From Rhodanobacter sp. (GTDB lineage: Bacteria > Pseudomonadota > Gammaproteobacteria > Xanthomonadales > Rhodanobacteraceae): a stretch of 56,729 nt of DNA. The stretch is from assembly GCA_004322005.1 (NCBI GenBank), contig SCRF01000028.1:1-56729 (forward strand). The letters are read 5' to 3'. Under the pieces are notes generated by a model that saw nothing but the letters and a program-made list of their open reading frames with translations, made no database searches and was not told the origin of the DNA. Position numbers and translations under genes: made by a program. Shown piece by piece: positions 1-7,986 of the stretch; positions within the stretch are counted from its first letter, which is position 1, and every line of letters begins with the position of its first letter.

Positions 1-75
1 CGCTCGCGGGCGATGCTCTTTGCCTTTGATGTGGCATCAGAGCAAGAGCATCGCCCGCGAGCGGGCTCCTACACG
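1..75. repeat. REP-pair (BIME-like) inverted repeat, cut by the window edge
   Basis: Bases 1-20 are the exact reverse complement of 44-63, with a 23-base spacer. The sequence continues into a GGCTCCTACACGGGG tail whose partner lies outside the window. It has the same head (TAGGAGC) and inner tail (ATGCTCTT) as the repeats at 50683 and 56672, but a different hairpin (CCCGCTCGCGGG in place of GCGCAC-TGTGCGC). The architecture matches REP elements mobilised by REP-associated tyrosine transposases; no such transposase is visible here. Confidence 0.8.
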
Positions 76-90
76 GGGTGAGACGTTGTG

Positions 91-747
91 TCAGTAATCG
101 CGTACGTCCAGCAGCATGAAACAGCGCGCGCTGTAGTTGCCGCCATGCGGCCACGCCACGGCGGTCAGCGCCAGGGTGCCGGCGGTCCACGGCTCGTTGT
201 CGAGCAACGCCTCGCTGCGCGAATCGCCATCCGCGCCATGGCTGTGCACCAGCCGCAGCCAGTGCAGCTCGGGCGTCAGTGCTTCGCGTTTCAGTGCGGC
301 CTCGATCGCCACCAGCGCATCGGGAGGGATCGGCATGTCGTCGCTGTCCGCGCCGCGCAGCGTAAACGGACCGATGAACACGTCCCAGCTGCGCACCCCG
401 ATGTCCCAGGCGGCGATCCGCATGCGGCGGTCGTCGGTGACGTACCAGCATGCGGCCAGCAGCTGATGGAATGCGTTGTGCACGAATGCGTCCAGCGCAT
501 CGCGACAGCCGGCGTCGCCACCGCCGGCACCCGCGAAACTTTCCTCGATGCGGCGATCCTCGCTCAGCACCACGTCGACGTCGAGACGACCCGGTTCACC
601 GGCACTGCCCTCGTGCCAGCTGGCGCGGATCGCGGGAAAATCACCGTCGGTGACCAGCCAGCCGTCTTCGTCCGCATCCAGCTCGACATCGTGCCGCTCG
701 AACAGCCGCAGCAGGTACTTCTGTAGCGATGCACAATCCATGGCCAT
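91..747 (-). CDS. DUF6348-like protein of unknown function
   Basis: A 218-residue acidic soluble protein with no signal peptide or membrane segment. It starts MAMDCASLQKYLLRLF and has a conserved-looking centre, IEESFAGAGGG followed by AFHQLLAACW. The sequence resembles the DUF6348 family found in Xanthomonadales, recalled from memory, so the family name is tentative. No catalytic motif is evident. It is transcribed away from the REP pair at the window start and lies just downstream of the metallopeptidase gene on the same strand. Function unknown. Confidence 0.7.
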   Translation of the reverse strand: MAMDCASLQKYLLRLFERHDVELDADEDGWLVTDGDFPAIRASWHEGSAGEPGRLDVDVVLSEDRRIEESFAGAGGGDAGCRDALDAFVHNAFHQLLAACWYVTDDRRMRIAAWDIGVRSWDVFIGPFTLRGADSDDMPIPPDALVAIEAALKREALTPELHWLRLVHSHGADGDSRSEALLDNEPWTAGTLALTAVAWPHGGNYSARCFMLLDVRDY

Positions 748-768
748 CCTCCGTGGTTCCCGAACAGG

Positions 769-1290
769 TCAGACCGGCGCGTCGACCGGCGGCGCCAGCT
801 CGCGCCAGGTCAGGTACATGCGCAGATCGAATTCCAGCTGGTGGTAATCCGGCAGCATGTACCGGCACAGCTGGTAGAACGCCTTGTTGTGCTCGAATTC
901 CTTCAGATGCGCCAGTTCGTGCACCACGATCATCTCGAGGAATTCGGGTGCGGCCGCCCTGAACAGCGACGCCACGCGGATTTCCTTTTTCGCCGTGAGC
1001 CTGCTGCCCTGCACGCGCGAGATCGCGGTGTGCAGGCCCAGCGCACGCCTCACCACGTCGAGCTTACTGTCGTACAGCACCTTGTCGATGCCCGGCGCGT
1101 TTTTCAGATGCCGTTGCTTCAGCGCCATCGTGTAGGCGTACAGCGCCTTGTCGCTCTGCACCGGGTGCCGGTCGGGATAGCGCCGGGCCAGGTGCTCGCC
1201 CAGGCGTTGCTGCGCAATCAGCTGGCGCACCTTGTCCTGCAAGACGGCGGGGTAGGCCTGGAGATACGTGAGCGGCATCATGCGGCGCAT
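769..1290 (-). CDS. YgjP/DUF45-type zinc metallopeptidase
   Basis: Predicted cytoplasmic metal-dependent hydrolase of the YgjP (DUF45, WLM-like) family. The zinc motif HELAHLKEFEH sits near residue 124 of the 173-residue product and is followed by a YQLCRYMLPDYHQLEFDLR block, as in M48-like YgjP proteins. The reading frame stays open to 1407, but the upstream part is Arg/Gly-rich and untypical, so I place the start at the ATG at 1290 (MRRMMPLTYL); the ATG at 1278 is an alternative. The substrate of this family is not established. A standalone gene between the DUF6348-like gene and a small membrane protein. Confidence 0.85.
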   Translation of the reverse strand: MRRMMPLTYLQAYPAVLQDKVRQLIAQQRLGEHLARRYPDRHPVQSDKALYAYTMALKQRHLKNAPGIDKVLYDSKLDVVRRALGLHTAISRVQGSRLTAKKEIRVASLFRAAAPEFLEMIVVHELAHLKEFEHNKAFYQLCRYMLPDYHQLEFDLRMYLTWRELAPPVDAPV

Positions 1291-1476
1291 TCTCGCACCG
1301 CGCCGCTTCGGGCGTATCGGCGTGCGGCAGGCACCTCTGACTTCCGGGTGGCGGCGATCCGCGCCGGCGTGCCTGCTGCGGCCACCCGCAAGACATTCGC
1401 GCCGCACCTCGATCGCGGCGGTGGATCATCACCCGGCGGCCGGCCTGACCGGGGGGGCCGACCCTTCCCGGCAGGC

Positions 1477-1800
1477 TCAGCCGCGTCGCCCCCAGCAAAG
1501 ATGGCGCAGCAACAGCGCCAGCAGCAGCACCCCGGCGAACGCGCCGTAGCCGCCCAGCGCCGGCAGCACCTGCTGCCAGATCGCACCGCTGGCACGCCCG
1601 AGGGGACCCACCTGCGGCAACGTGACCGCGTCGAAACCCGCCACCGCCGCGGCGACCGCAGCGACCGCGGCCAGCCCCAGCATGGCCAGATCGAACAGAC
1701 GACGACCCAGCGTGCGCGGCAGACTCTTCGGGTAGGCGAAATAGGCCCAGCCCAGGATCATCAGCCACGGCGCCAGCAGCAGCAGGGCGAGGTAGCGCAT
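1477..1800 (-). CDS. Small membrane protein downstream of trpS
   Basis: A 107-residue protein with about three hydrophobic segments (residues 3-22, 38-57 and 84-104), so probably an inner-membrane protein. The ATG shares one base with the trpS stop codon (TGATG), which suggests translational coupling to trpS. It is not a family I recognise; neighbours give no functional hint beyond the overlap. The frame continues upstream as an Arg-rich stretch inside trpS, which is not coding. Confidence 0.7.
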   Translation of the reverse strand: MRYLALLLLAPWLMILGWAYFAYPKSLPRTLGRRLFDLAMLGLAAVAAVAAAVAGFDAVTLPQVGPLGRASGAIWQQVLPALGGYGAFAGVLLLALLLRHLCWGRRG

Positions 1801-3200
1801 CAGTCGCTGATCGCGTCGGCGGCGGCGGCCGCGCCCTGATCCTGCGCCGCCAGCTGATCCAGTGCTTCGCACAACTGCGCCAGCGCATCGTCACGCGACT
1901 GCTCGTCGCGATAGGTCGGCGTGCTGGCGACGGCTTCACCATCCAGTTCCAGGATCAGGCAAAGCGGCTGCACCGTGAACACGGCGCTGGCCGCGCCAAG
2001 AGTCTTCAGGCGCTTCTGCAGCATGCCGGCGGCCTTGGGATCGGCGAACGGCGCCGACAGCAGCAGCTCCTCGCCCGCCGCCGAGAACAGACGGAAGCGG
2101 AAGCTGCCGTCGCCGTCGCGGAAACTGGCGAAGCGCGGCATCCGGCCCGGCTTCGGTGCCGGCCTCGGCGATGCGGCCGGTTGCGCCGCCATGCCAGCCG
2201 AACGCAGCCCCAGCGCGGCGCGCAATGCGGCGAGCTTGGGCGTGGCGATCGCGCGGGCTTTCAGCGCGCCCTCGCGCAGGATCGTCTCGATCCCGCCCGG
2301 ATCCGCCATCAGCGCCGCGTAGCGTTCACGCATCGGCGCCACGTCGGCATCGATGCGTTCGTACAGCACCTGCTTGGCCTCGCCCCAGCCGATGCCGTCG
2401 AGCAAGGCCTCGCGGAATGCCGTCGTCTCGCTCTCGCTGGCAAACGCGCGGAAGATGGTGAACACGGCGCAGCTGTCCGGATCCTTCGGCTCGCCCGGCA
2501 GGCGCGAGTCGGTGACGATGCGCATGATCGCCTCGCGCAGTGCCTTGCCGCCACCGGCGAACAGGGGAATGGTGTTGTCGTAGCTCTTCGACATCTTGCG
2601 GCCGTCCAGGCCGGGCAGCGTCGCCACCTGCTCCTCGATCAGCGCCTCGGGCAGCACGAAGAACTCATGGCCGTGGAGGTGGTTGAAACGCTGGCCGATG
2701 TCGCGTGCCATCTCGATGTGCTGGATCTGGTCGCGGCCCACCGGCACCTGGTGCGCGTCGAACGCGAGGATGTCCGCGGCCATCAGTACCGGGTACATGT
2801 ACAGGCCGGCGCTGATGCCGGCATCGGCATCCTCGCCGTTCCCCACGTTCCGATCCACCGCGGCCTTGTACGCATGCGAACGGTTGAGCAGGCCCTTGGC
2901 GGTGACGCAGGTGAGGAACCAGGTCAGCTCGGGGATTTCCGGGATGTCCGACTGCCGGTAGAAGGTGACCCGCTGCGGATCCAGCCCGGCCGCCAGCCAG
3001 CTGGCGGCGATCTCCAGCCGCGAACGCTCGATCCGGTCCGCGTCGCCGCTCTTGATCAGCGCGTGATAGTCGGCCATGAAAAAAAACGCATCCACGTCGG
3101 CACGCCGGCTGGCTTCGATGGCGGGACGCATCGCACCCACGTAATTGCCCAGGTGCGGGGTGCCGGTGGTGGTGATGCCTGTCAGTACACGAGTCTGCAT
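1800..3200 (-). CDS. trpS: Tryptophan--tRNA ligase with C-terminal extension
   Basis: Charges tRNA-Trp with tryptophan at the expense of ATP (class I synthetase, EC 6.1.1.2). The class I signatures are visible: a HIGH-type TPHLGNYVGA at residues 14-23 and KMSKS at 202-206. At 466 residues it is about 130 longer than the typical bacterial enzyme. The extra part (about 350-466), after a Pro/Ala-rich linker, contains FRFRLFSAAGEELL, resembling a YegP/DUF1508 fold. Long trpS variants with such a tail are usual in Xanthomonadales as I recall. The stop overlaps the start of the next small membrane protein by one base. Confidence 0.97.
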   Translation of the reverse strand: MQTRVLTGITTTGTPHLGNYVGAMRPAIEASRRADVDAFFFMADYHALIKSGDADRIERSRLEIAASWLAAGLDPQRVTFYRQSDIPEIPELTWFLTCVTAKGLLNRSHAYKAAVDRNVGNGEDADAGISAGLYMYPVLMAADILAFDAHQVPVGRDQIQHIEMARDIGQRFNHLHGHEFFVLPEALIEEQVATLPGLDGRKMSKSYDNTIPLFAGGGKALREAIMRIVTDSRLPGEPKDPDSCAVFTIFRAFASESETTAFREALLDGIGWGEAKQVLYERIDADVAPMRERYAALMADPGGIETILREGALKARAIATPKLAALRAALGLRSAGMAAQPAASPRPAPKPGRMPRFASFRDGDGSFRFRLFSAAGEELLLSAPFADPKAAGMLQKRLKTLGAASAVFTVQPLCLILELDGEAVASTPTYRDEQSRDDALAQLCEALDQLAAQDQGAAAAADAISD

Positions 3201-3235
3201 GGTGTTCGCTTGTGGATTTGCGGGTCAGCAGCGGG

Positions 3236-4153
3236 TCAGCGGCGGATCAGCGTGGACTTGCCGAACAGTGATTCGACCAGATCCACCGCCAGTTTCGCCG
3301 TCGCATTGCGCTTGTCGAACGCAGGATTCAACTCGACGATGTCCAGCGAGGCCAGGTACCCGGTGTCGGCGATCATTTCCATGCACAGCTGCGCCTCACG
3401 GTAGGTCGGACCGCCGCGCACGGTGGTGCCCACGCCCGGCGCGATGCTGGGGTCCAGAAAATCGACGTCGAAACTCACGTGCAGGTGGGTGTTCGTGTCG
3501 ACGCCGGCCAGTGCCTGTTCCATCACCCGCTTCATGCCCTCCTCGTCGATATGGCGCATGTCGTAGATGCCCACGTTCGCCTCGCGCACCAGCTGCTTCT
3601 CGCCATAGTCGACCGAGCGGATACCGATCTGGCGGAACACGTCCGGAGTGGTCGCCGGCGCGCTGCCGCCGAGCTCGGTGAGTCCCGGCGGACCGTAACC
3701 GCACAGGCACGCCACCGGCATGCCATGGATGTTTCCGGAGGGGGTCGCCTGCGCGGTATTGAAATCGGAATGCGCATCCAGCCACAGCACCCGCAGCTGC
3801 TTGCCCGTATCGCGGCAATGCTGGGCCACTGCCGTGATCGAGCCGATCGCCAGGCAATGGTCGCCGCCAAGCATGATCGGCAGGCGGCCATTCTTCAACT
3901 CATCGCCGATAGCCGTATAGACGGCCGTATTCCAGGCCACCACCTGATCCAGGTGACGATAGCCATCGGTCGGCGGCAGCCATGGATTGAGCGGCCCCTG
4001 CAGATTGCCGCGATCGATCACCTGCAGGCCGCGCAGCTCCAGCCTGGCGGCCAGATTGGCCACCCGCAGCGCCTCCGGCCCCATCGATGCGCCGCGATGT
4101 CCGGCGCCGATATCGGTCGGCGCGCCGATCAGTGAAACGGTTTGCTTGACCAT
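3236..4153 (-). CDS. rocF: Arginase
   Basis: Hydrolyses L-arginine to ornithine and urea (EC 3.5.3.1) in the cytoplasm with a binuclear manganese centre. The metal ligands are all visible: GGDHCLAIGS (His99), DAHSDFNT (Asp126, His128, Asp130) and SFDVDFLDPS (Asp229, Asp231). The 305-residue length is standard for the family. It begins MVKQTVSLIGAPTDIG. The gene lies 35 bases upstream of trpS on the same strand. Agmatinase is less likely because of the GHRGASMGPEALR N-terminal block typical of arginases. Confidence 0.95.
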   Translation of the reverse strand: MVKQTVSLIGAPTDIGAGHRGASMGPEALRVANLAARLELRGLQVIDRGNLQGPLNPWLPPTDGYRHLDQVVAWNTAVYTAIGDELKNGRLPIMLGGDHCLAIGSITAVAQHCRDTGKQLRVLWLDAHSDFNTAQATPSGNIHGMPVACLCGYGPPGLTELGGSAPATTPDVFRQIGIRSVDYGEKQLVREANVGIYDMRHIDEEGMKRVMEQALAGVDTNTHLHVSFDVDFLDPSIAPGVGTTVRGGPTYREAQLCMEMIADTGYLASLDIVELNPAFDKRNATAKLAVDLVESLFGKSTLIRR

Positions 4154-4822
4154 GCCTGTTTACCTGTGGGTTCAAGCCCGCAACCGCGGACCCCTGCCGT
4201 CGCATGGCGTCAACGCCGGCGCGACCGCAGTCATCGAAAAGCAGCGCCTGACCCTGATTCCGCGCCTGCCGGTCACCCCGCACTGAGGGAAACAGCCGCG
4301 TCATGCTTCGTTCACGCCATCGGCCAAGTTTACCGGAACGAGGGCCGGCCCGCCGCGCACGATTGGCGCGCGACCGGGTTCAGCAGGCCCGACCCAGTCG
4401 AGGCGGATGGCTACTCTTCGGTGGGCCCGGAATCCGGCCGACGACTACGCGCCAACTCGTCGGCGCGGCGTGACGGCACGCTCGAGGACCAGCAGACCAG
4501 CTTGCCGCCGCCCGCTGCCGTACTGCCATCGACTCCTGGATTGGCGTCCGATCCGGACTTCCCCCAGCGCATCCCTGCAAACATCGACATTCCTCGCCAG
4601 AAGGCGGGATGCCCAAGAAACGTTTGCATGCCAGTGACTCCCGGCCGCCCCTGTGCAGCCGTGGAGTCCAACGTAGCAAGTAATCGCGTGAATGCCTATA
4701 GGCCGCTCGTTCAGAATTCCCGCACCAATTGTGCCGACTTGGCCAAGGCATCCGCCGGCGAACTCGAGCAGCGAATTCCAGCCGACAAAAAGGGGCCGCA
4801 TCGCTGCAAGCCCCTGTATCGG
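4154..4822. other. Intergenic region without convincing genes
   Basis: About 670 bases between arginase and tRNA-Thr. Several short frames are open on both strands, the best being a 4411-4629 minus frame, but none has a clear ribosome binding site, recognisable motif or plausible composition. The promoter of the arginase-trpS unit should lie near 4160-4330, but I could not pick out its elements with confidence. Confidence 0.5.
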
Positions 4823-4898
4823 TGGTGCCGGCACCCGGATTCGAACTGGGGACCTACTGATTACAAATCAGTTGCTCTACCAACTGAGCTATGCCGGC
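4823..4898 (-). tRNA. tRNA-Thr (anticodon TGT)
   Basis: The 76-base cloverleaf reads GCCGGCATAGCTCAGTTGGT at its 5' end on the minus strand. The acceptor stem GCCGGCA pairs with TGCCGGC, the anticodon stem CTGAT/ATCAG encloses TTTGTAA (anticodon TGT), and the T arm has GTTCGAATC. The 3' CCA is encoded. It decodes ACA/ACG threonine codons. Confidence 0.97.
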
Positions 4899-4962
4899 GA
4901 AGATGGCGGATTCTAGCAGCCTGTCGGGTCCGGCGACGCATGCCCTAAGGCCATCGTTCCGC

Positions 4963-5640
4963 TCAGAAGCAGCTGGTGCTGTGCGAGCCGACCCCTGCGG
5001 TGAGGACGCGGCTGCGCCAGTCGAAGTGCGTGTCGTCGGGCACGACCAGATCCAGCCAGTACTCGGGCACGCTCTCGCTGCGCTCGATCATGCGGGCGGG
5101 GAAGCCGGCGGCGATCACCTCGTCGCGGCGTTTGCGCGCGTTCGCCGGATCCTTGAACAGGCCCAGCGAAATGGTATTGGATTGTCCGCCGGAACCGACC
5201 ACGAAGTAGTCGTCGATATGGTGCAGACCCAGTTGCCTCGCCTGTTTCAGTGCCTGCGCTCGACTGCCCGCAGCTGGCAGGTAGACCCACCAGCCGCTGG
5301 TCTGGCTGGCCTGCTCCTGACGCGAACGCATGTGCGAAGCCACCCTGGTCATCACTTGTCGCGCATGGTGCAGATCCTGCGGGCTGGCGAACGGCCCCAG
5401 CGCGAGGCAGCTGTCGCTGACGACGCGAGGCGTGGCTGCCGTCAGTGGTACCGACGCCGAAGCCGTTGCGGATGACGCTGTCGCGATGGCCGATTCCGGC
5501 AACTCCGACAGCAGGCGCAATTCCGGAACGCCGGGGTCACTGGCATTGCCGCCGCGGGCATACGGCTGACCCAGCAGCAACCAGGCACCCACCACGATGT
5601 TGAGGGCGATCAGCAGGACGAACAGCAGACGCAGGAACAT
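4963..5640 (-). CDS. SPOR-domain membrane protein
   Basis: A 225-residue protein with an N-terminal membrane segment (residues 2-22, FLRLLFVLLIALNIVVGAW), a Ser/Ala/Thr-rich linker and a C-terminal SPOR-like region (from about SDSCLALGPFASPQDL) with the typical GLFKDPANARKRRDEV repeat. SPOR domains bind denuded septal peptidoglycan, so the protein probably faces the periplasm and associates with the cell wall. The ATG at 5640 is chosen because GGAGG lies just upstream; longer frames are Arg-rich. It follows coaX by 10 bases, forming a birA-coaX-SPOR unit. Confidence 0.88.
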   Translation of the reverse strand: MFLRLLFVLLIALNIVVGAWLLLGQPYARGGNASDPGVPELRLLSELPESAIATASSATASASVPLTAATPRVVSDSCLALGPFASPQDLHHARQVMTRVASHMRSRQEQASQTSGWWVYLPAAGSRAQALKQARQLGLHHIDDYFVVGSGGQSNTISLGLFKDPANARKRRDEVIAAGFPARMIERSESVPEYWLDLVVPDDTHFDWRSRVLTAGVGSHSTSCF

Positions 5641-5650
5641 CGAACCCTCC

Positions 5651-6436
5651 TCACCGCCAGCCATCGCCATGCGAGCCGGGCGGCGATTCCGCCGGCTGCG
5701 TATCTGCCCACACGGCCACGCCGCGCAATACACCGTCCCGGCTCACTTGTACCGGCAACGACAGCAGGGGTGCCAAACGCGTCGCATCGCCACCACCCAG
5801 GATCAACGTCGGCATGCCGCCCAGCCGCAGCGCCATGCGGGTGGCAAAGCGCTCGATCAGCGCCACCGCCGCCTGCCAGCAACCCGAAACCACCGCATCG
5901 GCGGTGTTGTCGGCCAGCTCCATGATGACACCGGGGCGCTCGGGCCGCACCAGGGCGGTTCGATCCAGCAGAGACTGCTGCATCAGCTGCGGCCCCGGTG
6001 CGATCAGGCCGCCGAGATGGCGGCCGTCGGTAGCCAGTGCATCGAGTGTGAGCGCGGTGCCCGCGCCGACCAAGACGCAAGGTGCCTGCCCGGCGGCATG
6101 GGCAGCCACCATGGCCAGGAAACGGTCCACGCCCAGTCGCCCTGGCTGGGCATAGGCGTTGCGCACGCCGCAGGCCTGGGCGGGCGTCCGCAGCCAGACC
6201 GGCGCGCGGCCGAACCGGCTGACCACGACTGCCGCTACTTGCCCTTCGCGCGCCGCGTCGACGACCGAGGCTGCGCCGACCATTTGCGGTTGCGGCAGAT
6301 CGGCCCACGCCGACGTCAGCAGCGCAGCCACATCTTCATGCCAGCCCGCCGCACCGTGCGCCACCCATTCCGCTGAGTGCGGCGACTGCAGCGCCCATTT
6401 CAGCCGCGTATTGCCCAGATCGAGCAGCAGCTTCAT
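5651..6436 (-). CDS. coaX: Type III pantothenate kinase
   Basis: Phosphorylates pantothenate in the first step of coenzyme A synthesis (EC 2.7.1.33), potassium-dependent and insensitive to CoA feedback. The 261-residue product shows the ASKHA-fold phosphate motif DLGNTRLKW (residues 6-14), the catalytic GVDRFLAM block with Asp104 and the VGAGTALTLD motif (123-132). The ATG overlaps the birA stop by four bases (ATGA), indicating coupled translation, as in many Xanthomonadales and pseudomonads where birA and coaX are adjacent. Confidence 0.95.
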   Translation of the reverse strand: MKLLLDLGNTRLKWALQSPHSAEWVAHGAAGWHEDVAALLTSAWADLPQPQMVGAASVVDAAREGQVAAVVVSRFGRAPVWLRTPAQACGVRNAYAQPGRLGVDRFLAMVAAHAAGQAPCVLVGAGTALTLDALATDGRHLGGLIAPGPQLMQQSLLDRTALVRPERPGVIMELADNTADAVVSGCWQAAVALIERFATRMALRLGGMPTLILGGGDATRLAPLLSLPVQVSRDGVLRGVAVWADTQPAESPPGSHGDGWR

Positions 6437-7422
6437 GCGCGACGCACCGTGACGTCCGCGCTCTCGACCCGGCGTACGCTGCCGTCGGCCATGCGTACCT
6501 GCAACGCGCCGCGCGTATCCACGCCAGCGCCGATGCCGTTGAATTCGCCCAGTGCGCCGCTCACCTGCAGGGGCTTCCCGCGCAGCAGATCGTGCCGCGC
6601 GTAGTCGTCGGCGAAACCGGCGAAACCGTCGCGCTCGAACTGCCGCAGACCCTCGACCAGTGCCGCCACCAGCGCCGCCGCGGCGCGATTGCGGTCCGGC
6701 GGCGCGCCGCCGGCCAGGCTGGCCAGATCGCAGGTCGGCTGCCCGGCCTGTGCGCGCAGCGCCGGGGTCAGCCGCAGGTTGAGGCCGATGCCGACAATCG
6801 CCATGCACGGCCCCTGGTATTCGCCGCTCAACTCGACCAGGATGCCACCCAATTTGCCGCCTGGCTGCCCATCCGCGATGGCGAGCACATCGTTCGGCCA
6901 CTTCAGGCCGGCTCCGGCGATGCCCAGCATCTCCATTGCGCGCAGCACGATCACTCCGCTCGCCAGCGACAACCCGGCCAGGGCGGCAAAGCCCTGCTCG
7001 AAACGCTTGAGGCAGGACAGATACAGGTTCAGCCCCGGTGGCGACAGCCATTCGCGGCCGCGCCGACCGCGACCGGCAGTCTGGGTTTCGGCCAGCAACA
7101 CGCTGCAATCCACCGCCTGCGCCCCCCGTCGCTGCAACTCGCTGGAGGTCGAATCCAGCTCCCAGTGCACCTCCAGCGCCCCCAGCGAACGCGCCGATGA
7201 TGCCGGCAGCGCGGCACGGATCTGCCCGGCATCGAGCATCTGCAGCGGCCACGGCAACTGATAGCCGGCGCCACCTCGCGCCTCGACCGGCAGGCCATGC
7301 GCGCGCAGCACTTCGACCTGTTTCCAGATCGCCGCGCGGGTCACCTTGGCCTGCGCCGCAAGCGCCACACCGGAAATCGGTTCACCCGCGGCCAGCGCCG
7401 CCAGCAACTGCGCGGGTTTCAT
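6433..7422 (-). CDS. birA: Biotin--protein ligase / biotin operon repressor
   Basis: Attaches biotin to the carboxyl carrier subunit of acetyl-CoA carboxylase through biotinyl-5'-AMP. The 329-residue product has an N-terminal winged helix (residues 1-60, with KVTRAAIWKQVEVLR), so it may also act as the biotin-responsive repressor. It also has the ligase core with AGRGRRGREW (about 116-125), KWPNDV (174-179) and a C-terminal SH3-like domain. It is the first gene of the birA-coaX-SPOR unit and is divergent from the small secreted protein at 7638. Confidence 0.95.
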   Translation of the reverse strand: MKPAQLLAALAAGEPISGVALAAQAKVTRAAIWKQVEVLRAHGLPVEARGGAGYQLPWPLQMLDAGQIRAALPASSARSLGALEVHWELDSTSSELQRRGAQAVDCSVLLAETQTAGRGRRGREWLSPPGLNLYLSCLKRFEQGFAALAGLSLASGVIVLRAMEMLGIAGAGLKWPNDVLAIADGQPGGKLGGILVELSGEYQGPCMAIVGIGLNLRLTPALRAQAGQPTCDLASLAGGAPPDRNRAAAALVAALVEGLRQFERDGFAGFADDYARHDLLRGKPLQVSGALGEFNGIGAGVDTRGALQVRMADGSVRRVESADVTVRRA

Positions 7423-7637
7423 CCGCAGGCTCCAACGGCCATCACGGCGTCATGCCGGGGAAGGACGGGAGACTTGGCATCGGGCAGGATCGACATCGGC
7501 GGATTTTAGCCCGGATGCCGTACCCGGCGGCAGCCGGACGCACAGCCCGGCAACGGCGGGCACGACAGCACTGGCATCACGTCCGGGTTTCTGAGACGAT
7601 CCGGCCGTTGGCTTGCGGATCAGGGAGTTGAATCGCC

Positions 7638-7958
7638 ATGCGTGTCACACATTGGCTTGTCGGCTGCGCCTTGTGCCTTGCCGGTATCGGCAGCGCCGCC
7701 GCCGTGCAGCTGGACGCCAGCGGCCTGGACAGTTCAATGCACGCCACCGCCACCGCCGACAACGGCGCACACGACGATGGCAACCGCGGCAGTGGCGACG
7801 CGCCAGCGCCGATCGGCGACGATCCCGCGCACGACGCCAGCGCCACCAGCAGCCACCGCAATGGCGACGATCGTTCCGGCGGTACGACCCCGGCACCGGC
7901 ACACCACGCCCGGCTCCACCTCGGCTGGCAATCGCTGCTGCCCGGTTCCATTCAGTAA
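7638..7958 (+). CDS. Small secreted protein of unknown function
   Basis: A 106-residue product with a clear signal peptide (MRVTHWLVGCALCLAGIGSA, cleaved near residue 22) and a low-complexity Ala/Asp/His/Thr-rich mature part ending HLGWQSLLPGSIQ. It is probably periplasmic or exported, and no family is recognised. A GGGAG lies 10 bases before the ATG. It converges with the sensor kinase gene, with only 28 bases between them. The Ala/Asp-rich body makes database matching unreliable. Confidence 0.6.
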   Translation: MRVTHWLVGCALCLAGIGSAAAVQLDASGLDSSMHATATADNGAHDDGNRGSGDAPAPIGDDPAHDASATSSHRNGDDRSGGTTPAPAHHARLHLGWQSLLPGSIQ

Positions 7959-7986
7959 ACGCCCGGCGCCCGGAATTCCTGGCAAC

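Noticed and set aside
4411..4671. Short minus-strand frame between arginase and tRNA-Thr
   Set aside because: No ribosome binding site, no motif, mixed low-complexity composition; could be chance.
7730..7900. Possible repeat array or CRISPR-like region
   Set aside because: The apparent repeats are runs of Ala/Thr/Asp codons in a secreted low-complexity protein; no regular unit or spacer.
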